A DNA stretch of 26,217 bases from PWPR01 sp046542315. GTDB lineage: Bacteria; Bacillota; UBA994; PWPR01. The position numbers and the translations under genes were made by a program. A model generated the notes under the pieces. That model worked only from the letters and a program-made list of their open reading frames with translations. It was not told where the DNA came from and made no database searches. Position 1 is the stretch's first letter. Every line of letters starts with the position of its first letter. Shown here piece by piece: positions 7,651 to 16,433 of the stretch. The DNA lies in assembly GCA_046542315.1 (NCBI GenBank), contig JBKHBO010000024.1, positions 1 through 26,217 of the forward strand, given 5' to 3'.

Positions 7651-8754
7651 ATGGCTTATGTAGCAGTCAAAGGTGGTCAAAAAGCAATTGATGAGTCCAT
7701 AAAAAGACTTAAATATAATAGAGTAAAAGAAAATAATACATTAAATGTTAAAAAAGTAGAAAGTGGCTTAAAAAGATTAATTGATCAAGTAATGTCTGAA
7801 AGTAGTCTTTATTCTGAAGATCTTGCATCTATAGCAATTAAACAAGCTGAAGGAAGTCCTGAGGAAGCAGTCTTTTTGATGAGAGCTTTTAGATCTACTT
7901 TACCAAGAAAGCATTACTCAACTGTAATTAATAGCAATCAGATGAGAGTGATGCGTAGGATTTCCTCTAGCTTTAAGGATATACCCGGAGGTCAAGTTTT
8001 AGGAGCTACACATGATTTTACTCATCGTCTTATAGATTTTGATTTAGTTGATGAAAGTAATGATGATATAAAAGAATTTCTTGCAAAATATACAGATATA
8101 GATAATCAGGAAATAGATAATATTGAATCTGCTGAGATACCAAAAGTAGTTGATTATCTAAAAAAAGAAGGTTTAATGATTGAATACAATGAGGATAACT
8201 CTCCTCCAAAAGATATTACAAAAGAATCTTTAAGTTTCCCTACTAAACGCAGCGAAAGACTACAAATTTTAACAAGAGGACAAACTGGAGCTGTTTCTGC
8301 ATTGGGTTATGCTTCATTAAGGGGTTTTGGTTCAGTTCATCCTACTGTTGGAGAATTGCGCGTTGGATATTTGCCTGTACATATTAATGACCCATCAAAT
8401 AATAATGATATTGAAGACGATCAGTATTATATAGGAGAAATCAAAGTTACAGAAGTAGAAACTATTACTTCAGTTTCACTACCAAAAGGAAAAGGAAATA
8501 TGGAGTTAAAGCTAGATATAGGTTATGGATTGTGCTTTGGCCAAAATGAAACCAAAACAATAGCAATGAGTATATTAGATAAATGTTTAGATTCACCAGA
8601 AGAACACTTTCCTACTCATGATGAAGAATTTGTCCTTTACCACATCGACTCGGTTGAAATGACTGGATTCATTTCTCACCTTAAACTACCACACTATGTT
8701 ACTTTCCAATCTAAACTTGATAATTTGAGAAATACTAAAGAGGAGAAGAAATAG
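7651..8754 (+). CDS. phnI: Phosphonate C-P lyase system protein PhnI
   Basis: This 367-residue protein opens with MAYVAVKGGQKAIDESI, a hallmark of PhnI. It contains EGSPEEAVFLMRAFRSTLPR and a conserved central block around LQILTRGQTGAVSALGYASL. PhnI has nucleosidase activity. In the complex with PhnG, PhnH and PhnL it displaces adenine from ATP with the phosphonate to give the ribose-1-phosphonate triphosphate. It is slightly longer than the E. coli form, mainly through a Lys/Asp/Glu-rich region near residues 150-195. The ATG is one base after the phnH stop, with the GAGAAGGTG ribosome binding site inside phnH. Confidence 0.94.
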   Translation: MAYVAVKGGQKAIDESIKRLKYNRVKENNTLNVKKVESGLKRLIDQVMSESSLYSEDLASIAIKQAEGSPEEAVFLMRAFRSTLPRKHYSTVINSNQMRVMRRISSSFKDIPGGQVLGATHDFTHRLIDFDLVDESNDDIKEFLAKYTDIDNQEIDNIESAEIPKVVDYLKKEGLMIEYNEDNSPPKDITKESLSFPTKRSERLQILTRGQTGAVSALGYASLRGFGSVHPTVGELRVGYLPVHINDPSNNNDIEDDQYYIGEIKVTEVETITSVSLPKGKGNMELKLDIGYGLCFGQNETKTIAMSILDKCLDSPEEHFPTHDEEFVLYHIDSVEMTGFISHLKLPHYVTFQSKLDNLRNTKEEKK

Positions 8755-8755
8755 A

Positions 8756-9604
8756 ATGGATTATGAATATAATTTCGGTTTTCTCGATGAAGGTTCAAAA
8801 AGGGAAATTAGAAGAAGTTTGTTAAAAGCTGTGGCGATTCCTGGTTATCAAATACCTTTTGCATCAAGAGAAATGCCAATAGCTAGAGGGTGGGGAACAG
8901 GAGGATTGCAAATTACTTTATCTCTAGTTGGCAAAAATGATGTCTTAAAAGTTATAGATCAAGGGTTAGATGAATCAGTAAATGCTGTAAATATAAAAAA
9001 GTTAGTTATAAGAACTACAGGAATTCAAAAAACCATAGATACTAAAAAAGCTACAATAATACAATCTAGGCATAGAATACCTGAAGAAAAATTAGAAAAA
9101 GGGCAAATATTAGTATTGCAAGTTCCACAACCTGAACCATTAAGGAGAGTAGAAGCTAGCGAGTATAAAACTAAAATGCTTCATGCAGATGAAGAGTATA
9201 GTGGTGCCTGGCTTATGCTATTTGAGCAAATTGTAAGGTATGGTTCTATGATAACAGGTGCAGCACATCCTGTTATTGTAAATAATAGATATTTAATGGC
9301 GCCTAGCCCTATACCTAAGTATGATAATCCAAAACTTAACAATTCAGAAGCTTTGATATTGTTAGGTGCTGGAAGAGAGAAAAAAATATATGCAGTTCCT
9401 CCTTATACAGAAGTAAAATCACTAGCTTTTGAAGATTATCCTTTTGAAATAGAAAGCAGTGAAGGAAAAGTATGTAACTTATGTGGAGCTAAGAATGTTT
9501 TTTTCGATGAGATTGAAGACGAGGTTACTGGTCAAACATATTATCAGTGTAATGATTCCAGCTATTGTTTAAAAAGAATGAATCGAAAAGAGGTAGAACA
9601 ATAA
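8756..9604 (+). CDS. phnJ: Alpha-D-ribose 1-methylphosphonate 5-phosphate C-P lyase (radical SAM), PhnJ
   Basis: At 282 residues it is almost identical in length to E. coli PhnJ. The C-terminus carries the cysteine pattern CX2CX21CX5C at residues 240, 243, 265 and 271. The first three ligate the 4Fe-4S cluster and the last is the thiyl-radical cysteine in the characterised enzyme. The N-terminus FGFLDEGSKREIRRSLLKAV and the ARGWGTGGLQ segment also match. It is the catalytic subunit that breaks the C-P bond using S-adenosylmethionine, giving the hydrocarbon (methane for methylphosphonate) and 5-phosphoribosyl 1,2-cyclic phosphate. All catalytic residues I can place are present, so the pathway is probably functional. 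It is one base from phnI and overlaps phnK by TAATG. Confidence 0.96.
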   Translation: MDYEYNFGFLDEGSKREIRRSLLKAVAIPGYQIPFASREMPIARGWGTGGLQITLSLVGKNDVLKVIDQGLDESVNAVNIKKLVIRTTGIQKTIDTKKATIIQSRHRIPEEKLEKGQILVLQVPQPEPLRRVEASEYKTKMLHADEEYSGAWLMLFEQIVRYGSMITGAAHPVIVNNRYLMAPSPIPKYDNPKLNNSEALILLGAGREKKIYAVPPYTEVKSLAFEDYPFEIESSEGKVCNLCGAKNVFFDEIEDEVTGQTYYQCNDSSYCLKRMNRKEVEQ

Positions 9605-10458
9605 TGGAGAAAATTGAAAAACCAATACTTAAAGCAATAAAGATTACTAAAAAATTTGGGCTTGGGTGTGATTACTGTGAAAAAGATGGACAAGTAGTTG
9701 TTGAAAACTTAGATGGTAATTATTGTCCTTATTGTGAAACTATATATGCAATTAGAGATATTTCATTTGATTTATATGAAGGTGAAATACTTGGGATTGT
9801 AGGTGAGTCTGGTAGTGGAAAATCAACGTTAGTCAGATGCCTTTATTTTGATCAAGAAATCACAAATGGTCATGCATATATTGAAAGCTATAAAGAAGGT
9901 AAAAAAGATATTTTTAAGGAGACATCTCAGAAAAGAAGGTTTATAAGAGATAATATCTTCGGGATGGTTTATCAAAATCCTTATCTGTCTCTTAAAATGC
10001 ACTTTTCAGCATTAAGTAATGTAGCTGAGAGATTAATAGCTGCTGGTGGTAGAAATGTTAATAAAATGTTAGAGAGAAGTAATCAATTATTAGATCATGT
10101 TAATATTGAAACGTTTAGAAGAAAAGACCAACCAATTAATTTTTCAGGTGGAATGCAGCAAAGGGTTCAAATTGCAAAAGCATTATCAAATAATCCACCA
10201 ATACTTTTTCTAGATGAGGTAACGACTGGATTAGACCTATCTGTGCAGGCTAATGTATTAGATCTGATTAAAGAAATTCAGAGAGAGTTAAGAATAAGTA
10301 TGGTAGTAGTATCACACGATTTAGGGGTTATTAGAATGTTAGCAGATAGGACATTGGTAATGCTAAATGGAGTAGTAGTAGAAAGAGGATTAACTGATCA
10401 AGTTTTAGAAGATCCTCAGCATTGTTATACACAGCAACTTGTAAATTCTCTGCTATAG
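9604..10458 (+). CDS. phnK: C-P lyase ABC-type ATPase PhnK with an N-terminal two-CxxC insertion
   Basis: This 284-residue ABC ATPase has Walker A GESGSGKST (67-75), signature FSGGMQQRVQIAKAL, Walker B ILFLDEVTTGLD and a switch His in VVSHD. The LGIVGESGSGK and GLTDQVLEDPQHCYTQQLV stretches are PhnK-like. PhnK docks on the PhnGHIJ core and is not a transporter ATPase. Compared with E. coli PhnK as I recall it, there is an insertion between beta-strand 1 and Walker A carrying C22-x2-C25 and C41-x2-C44, a pattern typical of a zinc ribbon or a small metal site. The start is the ATG at 9604, overlapping the phnJ stop; an upstream ATG at 9565 lies inside phnJ and is unlikely. Its stop overlaps the AGGAGG of phnM. 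Confidence 0.93.
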   Translation: MEKIEKPILKAIKITKKFGLGCDYCEKDGQVVVENLDGNYCPYCETIYAIRDISFDLYEGEILGIVGESGSGKSTLVRCLYFDQEITNGHAYIESYKEGKKDIFKETSQKRRFIRDNIFGMVYQNPYLSLKMHFSALSNVAERLIAAGGRNVNKMLERSNQLLDHVNIETFRRKDQPINFSGGMQQRVQIAKALSNNPPILFLDEVTTGLDLSVQANVLDLIKEIQRELRISMVVVSHDLGVIRMLADRTLVMLNGVVVERGLTDQVLEDPQHCYTQQLVNSLL

Positions 10459-10468
10459 GAGGTTAATC

Positions 10469-11659
10469 TTGTATAGAATTATTAATGGGAAAATCGTATT
10501 AGAAAACTCAGTGCTTGATGGATATGACCTAATAATAAAAAATGACAAAATATTTAAAATAACTAATCGACCTAGAGACTATAAATACAAAATTATTGAT
10601 GCAAAAGGTGGATATGTGACACCTGGTTTTATTGATATTCATGCAGATTATATTGAACATATGGCAGCACCCAGACCTTCATCTTTAATGGATTTTAAGA
10701 TTGCTATTCACGAAGCAGAAAGAGAATTAATATCTCATGGTATTACTACAATGTATCACTCTCTAAGCTTATACAAGCCTAAAAGTAAAGGAATAAAGCC
10801 GATAAGAGAACCTGCAAATGTAAAGAAGTTTGTAGAGTTGATATCAAAAGTTAAAAATGAACAAAGACAAATACATCACAGACTTCATCTAAGATATGAA
10901 ATTGATAACATTGAGGGATTTGAAAGTGTTAAAGAATATGCAGAAAAGAATAAAGTAGATTTACTATCAATAATGGATCACTCTCCTGGGCAAGGGCAGT
11001 ATAGAAACTTAATTAGATACAAAAAAATGCTTAAAAGCTATGGAAGAATAGAGACTGAAGAAGAGGCAGATAAAATAATAATGGAAAGACAAAATAGTGA
11101 AAAAGCTTCTTTGACTATGTTAAAAAAATTAGCAGAAGTAGCAAAGTCAAACAATATACCTATGGCATCTCATGATGACGATACAATAGAAAAACTAAAA
11201 ACAGTCAAGGATTTAGGTGCTAAAATATCAGAGTTTCCGATTACTTTAGAGGTTGCTAAAAAAGCTAAAGAGCTAGGCTTTTATACTGTTGCGGGGGCAC
11301 CAAATGTGTTATTAGGAAGATCAACTTCAGGAAATCTAAGTGCAATTGATGGAATAAAAAGCAACTGCATTGATATATTATCTAGTGATTATTATCCTGC
11401 TGGTATGCTTCATGCAGTGTATAAACTCTTTAAGACCTTAGGTTATGAATTACATGAGGCTATGCGACTAGTTACAATTAACCCTGCTGAAGCTATAGGA
11501 ATTGATAAATCTACCGGGTCAATACAAGAAGGTAAAATTGCTGATATTTTGATAATAAATGAGCTTGATGATGGAATGCCCGCTATAACATCTGCTTTCG
11601 TAGCAGGTAATTATTTGTTTAGCTCCTTTTACAGAGGTATAAAAAATGGTGCAAACTAA
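10469..11659 (+). CDS. phnM: Alpha-D-ribose 1-methylphosphonate 5-triphosphate diphosphatase PhnM
   Basis: The 396-residue amidohydrolase-superfamily enzyme removes pyrophosphate from the ribose 1-phosphonate triphosphate before PhnJ acts. Family landmarks are visible in order: TPGFIDIHADYIEHMAAPRP (first metal ligands), HRLHLRYEI, the highly conserved SIMDHSPGQGQYRN, MASHDDDT, and ILSSDYYPAGMLHAV. The start is a TTG at 10469, chosen because a perfect AGGAGG (10457-10462) lies six bases upstream and no ATG fits the family N-terminus. The 3' end overlaps the next gene by 14 bases. Length and motifs are normal. Confidence 0.95.
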   Translation: MYRIINGKIVLENSVLDGYDLIIKNDKIFKITNRPRDYKYKIIDAKGGYVTPGFIDIHADYIEHMAAPRPSSLMDFKIAIHEAERELISHGITTMYHSLSLYKPKSKGIKPIREPANVKKFVELISKVKNEQRQIHHRLHLRYEIDNIEGFESVKEYAEKNKVDLLSIMDHSPGQGQYRNLIRYKKMLKSYGRIETEEEADKIIMERQNSEKASLTMLKKLAEVAKSNNIPMASHDDDTIEKLKTVKDLGAKISEFPITLEVAKKAKELGFYTVAGAPNVLLGRSTSGNLSAIDGIKSNCIDILSSDYYPAGMLHAVYKLFKTLGYELHEAMRLVTINPAEAIGIDKSTGSIQEGKIADILIINELDDGMPAITSAFVAGNYLFSSFYRGIKNGAN

Positions 11660-12269
11660 ATGTTTGGGTGAAAAGCCTTTAATTCACGAAGGTGTAAAAT
11701 ATAGAAAAGTTGAGTTTGGGATTTTTACAGAAGTAGGTGCTAACACAGCTCTATCAAATACAAAGTTTGATGATTTTTCATATTGTGGTCATCTATGTAT
11801 TTTTCAAAACGTTGAAATAAAGAAGTTTTCCAGCATTGCAGCTATGGTAAGAATTGGCGCTACAGATCATCCAATGTGGAGACCAACTCAACATCACTTC
11901 ACTTATAGAAAAAAGAAATATGGTTTTGCAAATGAGGATGATAAAGATTTTTTCAAATGGAGAGAGAAACAGGTCTCAGTAATTGGGAATGATACATGGA
12001 TAGGACATGGTGCTTTAATAAGTCCTAATGTAAAGATAGGTGATGGAGCCGTTATAGGACAAGGAGCGGTAGTAACAAGAAATGTACCACCTTATGCTAT
12101 TGCTGTAGGTGTTCCTGCTAGAGTAATTAGATTTCGTTTTAGCAAAGAAGTAATAGATAAGTTGAAAAAAATAAAGTGGTGGGATTGGGATTATGAACTC
12201 ATCAAAGAGAGAATAGATGATTTTTCAATACCGATAGAAGAGTTTGTAAGTAAATATTACGAGGTGTAA
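11646..12269 (+). CDS. Hexapeptide-repeat (left-handed beta-helix) transferase of the phosphonate-operon family
   Basis: This 207-residue protein shows hexapeptide repeats, notably IGNDTWIGHGALISPNVKIG and DGAVIGQGAVVTRNVPPYAIAVGVPARVI. A loop with DHPMWRPTQHHFTYRKKKYGF precedes them, which is typical of the chloramphenicol/virginiamycin acetyltransferase-like proteins that recur in phn operons. The usual inference is acyl transfer from acetyl-CoA, with the loop His residues placed for catalysis. The substrate is not established; an acetylating or protective role like that of PhnO is possible, and no phnO is present here. An AGAGGT ribosome binding site sits about eight bases before the ATG, inside phnM, giving a 14-base overlap. 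phnL follows after three bases. Confidence 0.85.
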   Translation: MVQTKCLGEKPLIHEGVKYRKVEFGIFTEVGANTALSNTKFDDFSYCGHLCIFQNVEIKKFSSIAAMVRIGATDHPMWRPTQHHFTYRKKKYGFANEDDKDFFKWREKQVSVIGNDTWIGHGALISPNVKIGDGAVIGQGAVVTRNVPPYAIAVGVPARVIRFRFSKEVIDKLKKIKWWDWDYELIKERIDDFSIPIEEFVSKYYEV

Positions 12270-12272
12270 AAA

Positions 12273-12965
12273 TTGGAGATATTAAAAATTGAAAGTTTAG
12301 CAAAATCATTTACTTTACATAATTTAAATAAACACATAAAAGCGTGCGAAAAAATAAATTTTAACGTAAATAAAGGTGAATTTATTGGCATAACGGGTAA
12401 AAGTGGTAGTGGTAAATCTACTATATTAAAAAGCATATATCGTACATATTTACCAGAACAAGGTTCTATTTGGTACAACTCGCTGAAATTTGGATGGGTA
12501 AATATTAGTGAAATTAGTGAAAGAAAAATGATCTATTTAAGGAAATATGAAATAGGTTATGTCTCTCAATTTTTAGATGTGTTACCTAGAACAACAGCGC
12601 TTGAAATCATTGAAAAAGCTGTTTTAGATATGGATGTCAAAAAAGAATTTGCACATAAACAAGCAATCAAAATGCTTAAGCATTTTGAATTAGATAAAAC
12701 ACTATGGGATAGTTACCCAAGAACATTTTCAGGAGGTGAGAAACTAAGGTTAAATGTTTCAAAAGCAATGGTAAAAAAACCAAGACTTCTCTTACTAGAT
12801 GAACCTACAGCAAGTTTAGACAACTATAACAAGCAAAAAGTTAAAGAGTTAATAGAAGCATTAAAGGAAGATGGGACTACAATGTTAGGTATTTTTCATG
12901 ATTTAGAATTTATGGGCTCACTTTGTGATAAAGAGTATAGTATGGAAGAAGGATTGTTGAAATAG
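12273..12965 (+). CDS. phnL: C-P lyase ABC-type ATPase PhnL
   Basis: The 230-residue ATPase has Walker A GKSGSGKST (42-50), the signature FSGGEKLRLNVSKAM, Walker B LLLLDEPTASLD and a His switch in GIFHD. The N-terminal LAKSFTLHNLNKHIKACEK segment and the short overall length fit PhnL, which acts with PhnI in coupling the phosphonate to ribose and joins PhnK on the core complex. The start is a TTG at 12273 with GAGGTG upstream, the second TTG start in this operon. A 53-base gap separates it from phnD. Confidence 0.93.
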   Translation: MEILKIESLAKSFTLHNLNKHIKACEKINFNVNKGEFIGITGKSGSGKSTILKSIYRTYLPEQGSIWYNSLKFGWVNISEISERKMIYLRKYEIGYVSQFLDVLPRTTALEIIEKAVLDMDVKKEFAHKQAIKMLKHFELDKTLWDSYPRTFSGGEKLRLNVSKAMVKKPRLLLLDEPTASLDNYNKQKVKELIEALKEDGTTMLGIFHDLEFMGSLCDKEYSMEEGLLK

Positions 12966-13018
12966 TTAAACTCAAGATATAGATACAATACAAAAAAAAT
13001 TAAATTTGGAGGATTACA

Positions 13019-13981
13019 ATGAAAAATTTATTAAGTGCTTTATTAATTTTAGTTTTGGCAATAGTTTTTACTGGTTGTGAAACTCAAGGACAAGATAACA
13101 CCGATTCAGATGAACCTATTGAATACTTACTAGCATCTTTACCCAATGATGGAGGAGAAATAACTCCAGGTACTCAACTTATAATTGATGAGATGAATAG
13201 AGCTTTAGAGCAATATAATGCGACTGTAAAATATGTATCTGCAGATGATTATTCTGTTGTAGCTGAATCTATAATAACCGGGCAAGCTCATTTTGGCACT
13301 CCTTCTGGAGCAACATTCACAAAAGCTCATTTGGAAGATAGTGATATTATCCCTATGTGGGTAGCAGCTCCAAATGGGAATCCAGATGAAGGTGGGTATC
13401 CAGCATTTATTGGAACTCATATAGATAATAAAAGTGATTTTGAAGGATTAAGTGAAGAAGAAGCTATCGAATCATTAAAAGGCAAACCTTTTTCTTTTGT
13501 TTCAGCCACCTCTACATCAGGAAGACTAGTTCCTACAACTACTTTATATGATGTTTTTGGGCCAGAAGGTACTGGTGATGTATCTTCTAGAAACTACATT
13601 TTTGAAGAAACAACTGAAGATGGTGGAATTTTTTCTGAAGTGCAGTTTGGTGGTAACCACCCAGGCTCAGTGAATCTAATAGCAGAAAAAAAAGTATATG
13701 CAGGAGCATTTTGTTGTAGTTATGCAGATGAAAGAGAAGATGATATATATATAATTTCAGAAAAAAGAGTGCCCCCAGGACCTTATTGGACAAATACAAA
13801 ATATGTAGATCAAGAACATATTGATGCTTTGGTAGATCACTTTACTAATTTAGATGAAAGCAATGCATTGCCAGGATTATTTGGTAATGGAGAAGACGAT
13901 ATTTATACACCTGACTATCAATTTGTTGCAGTTGACCATACCTTTTATAATTTCTTAAAAGAAATGTATGCTGGAGAATAG
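13019..13981 (+). CDS. phnD: Phosphonate ABC transporter substrate-binding lipoprotein PhnD
   Basis: The 320-residue protein has a lipoprotein signal peptide: a short basic N-terminus, a hydrophobic stretch, and a lipobox ending FTGC with Cys20 as lipidation site. An Asp/Glu-rich linker follows, then the periplasmic-binding-like fold of the phosphonate family. SLPNDGGEITPGTQLIIDEM, YVSADDYSVVAESIITGQAHFG and FSFVSATSTSGRLVPT mark it. It would capture phosphonates outside the membrane for PhnC/PhnE. The mature protein is strikingly acidic, which would fit a saline environment, though surface lipoproteins are often acidic. GGAGG (13008-13012) is ideally placed six bases before the ATG. The 53-base gap before it could hold a minor promoter, but none with good spacing was found. 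Confidence 0.93.
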   Translation: MKNLLSALLILVLAIVFTGCETQGQDNTDSDEPIEYLLASLPNDGGEITPGTQLIIDEMNRALEQYNATVKYVSADDYSVVAESIITGQAHFGTPSGATFTKAHLEDSDIIPMWVAAPNGNPDEGGYPAFIGTHIDNKSDFEGLSEEEAIESLKGKPFSFVSATSTSGRLVPTTTLYDVFGPEGTGDVSSRNYIFEETTEDGGIFSEVQFGGNHPGSVNLIAEKKVYAGAFCCSYADEREDDIYIISEKRVPPGPYWTNTKYVDQEHIDALVDHFTNLDESNALPGLFGNGEDDIYTPDYQFVAVDHTFYNFLKEMYAGE

Positions 13982-13997
13982 GAAAGGAAGTAAAAAA

Positions 13998-14774
13998 ATG
14001 GCAGCTCAAGTTGTTTTAAGTATAAGGAATCTAAAAAAAACATATAATCAAGAAACTGTTGCTTTACGAGGAGTGTCTTTTGATGTAAGTAAAGGCAATT
14101 TAGTTTCAGTTATAGGTCCAAGTGGAGCAGGTAAATCTACTTTATTTAGGTGCATTAATAGAATGATAGAAGCAGATAGTGGAAGTAGTATAATGTTTAA
14201 CGATGAAGACATATTAAAAGTCAGTAGATCAAAATTGAAAAAAGCTAGGCGAAGTATAGGAATGGTTTTTCAACATTATAATTTAGTATACAGACTAACC
14301 GCACTAGAAAATGTTTTACATGGTAGGCTTGGCTATTACTCTACTATAAAAGGAGTCTTAAGTTTATATAAAGATGAAGATGTAGAAAAAGCAGAAGATC
14401 TACTTGAATTATTGGGTTTAGGTGACAGAAAATATTTTAGGTGCAGTAATTTGTCAGGAGGACAAAAGCAAAGAGTTGGTATAGCTAGAGCCTTAATACA
14501 AGATCCGAAAATCATTTTAGCTGATGAGCCAATAGCTTCTCTTGACCCACAGTCTTCAAAAGTTATTATGGACTATTTAAGGAATATTGTAGATGAATTC
14601 AATATTCCTTGCTTAGTCAATCTTCATCAAGTAGAAGTTGCTATTAATTACTCCGATAGGATTATAGGTGTTTCTAATGGTGAAATTGTTTTTCAAGGGC
14701 CACCAAGTGAACTAACAAATGAAGATATAAAAAACATTTATGGAGCTGAGTTAGATGATATTTTACAAAAGTAG
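13998..14774 (+). CDS. phnC: Phosphonate ABC transporter ATP-binding protein PhnC
   Basis: This 258-residue transporter ATPase has Walker A GPSGAGKST (40-48), a Q-loop in MVFQHYNLV, the signature LSGGQKQRVGIARAL and Walker B IILADEPIASLD. The TALENVLHGRLGYYSTIKG stretch is typical of PhnC. It energises uptake through the two PhnE permeases. I place the start at 13998, where GGAAAGGAAG precedes the ATG by seven bases. An in-frame ATG at 13968 would overlap phnD and lacks a ribosome binding site. The 3' end overlaps the first permease gene by 20 bases. Confidence 0.94.
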   Translation: MAAQVVLSIRNLKKTYNQETVALRGVSFDVSKGNLVSVIGPSGAGKSTLFRCINRMIEADSGSSIMFNDEDILKVSRSKLKKARRSIGMVFQHYNLVYRLTALENVLHGRLGYYSTIKGVLSLYKDEDVEKAEDLLELLGLGDRKYFRCSNLSGGQKQRVGIARALIQDPKIILADEPIASLDPQSSKVIMDYLRNIVDEFNIPCLVNLHQVEVAINYSDRIIGVSNGEIVFQGPPSELTNEDIKNIYGAELDDILQK

Positions 14775-15591
14775 ATTAGATGTTTTACCACGATTGAAAT
14801 TAACAAAAGAAAAAAAGAGCAACTTCTTTAAAAAGAAGTTGCTAAGAGGCAGTTTAATTCTATTAATAGTTTTATTATTAGCGTTTTGGGGAGCACAAAG
14901 GGTAGGATTTGAACCACTTCTGATCTTAACAAACTTACCCCAAGCGCTTGCACGATTTATTTACTTATATATACCACCTAGTTTTGCTGAAATAGATGAA
15001 TTGTTTACAGAGTTAGTAACAACAATTTTACTAGCAATCAGTGCAGCTTCTGTAGGAGCAGTGTTAGCATTTTTCTCAGGATTAGCAATTTCAAAAGTAA
15101 CTGGAAAAATAAAATTTTTAAAAGTTACTATTAGATTATTAGCTACATTTATTAGAAATGTGCCAGCTGCGATATGGGCAATTACGCTTTTAATGGCTTT
15201 TTGGTTTGGGGAGTTTTTAGCTTTTATTGTTATGGCATTGAGTACTTATGGTTTTATGACAAGGCTATTTGCTAATGTTATAGATGAAACAAATTCGCAT
15301 AGCGTTGAGGCATTAGAAGCAACAGGCGCATCCTATTGGCAGATAGTTTTTCAAGCAGTTTTGCCAGAAACTTTACCAGTTATAATATCCTGGGCATTGT
15401 ATGCTGTAGAAACAAACATAAGGTCAGCAACAATTATAGGTATGTTAGCTGGTGGTGGAATTGGTTATTTGATTGGTATATACAGACATTTTAGAAAATT
15501 TAATCTACTGTTTGCTGCAGTAATTTTTATTGTTATTACTATATTAATAACAGATCAAATTTCTAATCAAGTAAGGAAAAGAATATTATGA
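14755..15591 (+). CDS. phnE: Phosphonate ABC transporter permease PhnE (first copy)
   Basis: This 278-residue inner-membrane protein has a basic N-terminus and about six membrane helices (first at about 31-50). The ABC permease EAA loop is near residues 175-205, reading EALEATGASYWQIVFQAVLPE. TNIRSATIIGMLAGGGIG is characteristic of the PhnE family. It probably forms a heterodimer with the next gene product. The ATG at 14755 lies inside phnC with GGAG about nine bases upstream; the exact start is uncertain. It ends in an ATGA overlap with the second copy. Confidence 0.92.
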   Translation: MIFYKSRLDVLPRLKLTKEKKSNFFKKKLLRGSLILLIVLLLAFWGAQRVGFEPLLILTNLPQALARFIYLYIPPSFAEIDELFTELVTTILLAISAASVGAVLAFFSGLAISKVTGKIKFLKVTIRLLATFIRNVPAAIWAITLLMAFWFGEFLAFIVMALSTYGFMTRLFANVIDETNSHSVEALEATGASYWQIVFQAVLPETLPVIISWALYAVETNIRSATIIGMLAGGGIGYLIGIYRHFRKFNLLFAAVIFIVITILITDQISNQVRKRIL

Positions 15592-16415
15592 TAGATAATC
15601 AAATTAGAGTTAGAAAAAAGCGAAAACTTAAAAATATAGAGGTTTCAGATAAAATAATCAGAAGCTTAATGGTTTTATTTGTTTTAGTAACGTTATATAC
15701 CTTGTTGATAAGAGTAGAATATAAATGGGAAGCGTTCAACGCTAAGGTGGGTTTAAATTATTTACAGAACTTTTTCAGAATTGATCAAGTGGAGCTTTCA
15801 GTTCAGCTTGATATGTTGGGGCGCTTAATAAATACCTTAATTTTAGGTTTTCTGACGACACTAACAGGAGCTTTCTTTGGGTTAATATTCGGTCTTTTAG
15901 GTGCTAATAATTTAACCAATACTAAAATTTCAAATGTAGTAAAGGGGATAGCTTCATTCGTAAGAGCAGTCCCAACTATAATCTGGGTTCTAATTTTTGT
16001 GTCTGGATTTGGTTTAACTGCAACTACTGCTATCGTTGGAATGACATTTCATAGTTTCTCATTTTTTGTCAAGTCTTACTCAGAATCCTTTGAAGAGGTC
16101 GACAAAGGTACAATAGAAGCACTTAAAGCAACAGGAGCAAATTGGTTTCAAATAGTATTTGGAGCAGTTATCCCGTCAGCATTAACTAAAATTATTTCTT
16201 GGATTGCAATTAGATCAGAAATTAATTTTACAGTGGCAGTAGTGATAGGTCCAGCTGTTGGAGTGCCTGGAACTATAGGAACAATGATTAATAATGCTGC
16301 AAGAGCAGGAGAATATGCTAAGCAAGGATTTGGTATTTTATTGGTATTTCTAACTGCGTTTACGATGGAATTAATAATAAGTAAATTGCGTCAAAGAAGC
16401 ATTGTTTCAAGTTAG
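15588..16415 (+). CDS. phnE: Phosphonate ABC transporter permease PhnE (second copy)
   Basis: The 275-residue permease is paralogous to its upstream neighbour. It starts with an Arg/Lys-rich cytoplasmic tip, then membrane helices. Its EAA loop reads EALKATGANWFQIVFGAVIPS, followed by SEINFTVAVVIGPAVGVPGTIG. Paired PhnE genes are common in Gram-positive phn transporters and would give a PhnE1/E2 heterodimer served by PhnC and PhnD. It overlaps the first copy by ATGA. It is the last closely packed gene of the operon: the next gene is more than 200 bases downstream, beyond a long inverted repeat. Confidence 0.92.
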   Translation: MIDNQIRVRKKRKLKNIEVSDKIIRSLMVLFVLVTLYTLLIRVEYKWEAFNAKVGLNYLQNFFRIDQVELSVQLDMLGRLINTLILGFLTTLTGAFFGLIFGLLGANNLTNTKISNVVKGIASFVRAVPTIIWVLIFVSGFGLTATTAIVGMTFHSFSFFVKSYSESFEEVDKGTIEALKATGANWFQIVFGAVIPSALTKIISWIAIRSEINFTVAVVIGPAVGVPGTIGTMINNAARAGEYAKQGFGILLVFLTAFTMELIISKLRQRSIVSS

Positions 16416-16433
16416 TATTTATCATACAATAAT

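Noticed and set aside
7062..9604. Possibility that the C-P lyase core genes are degraded
   Set aside because: All lengths match the families, reading frames are intact, and the PhnJ cysteine pattern CX2CX21CX5C is complete.
12954..12989. Internal promoter before phnD (TTGTTG or TTGAAA with TACAAT)
   Set aside because: The spacers would be 21-24 bases, too long for a sigma-A promoter.
13205..13799. Minus-strand frames within phnD
   Set aside because: They are antisense to a well-supported gene, have no ribosome binding site, and show unlikely composition.
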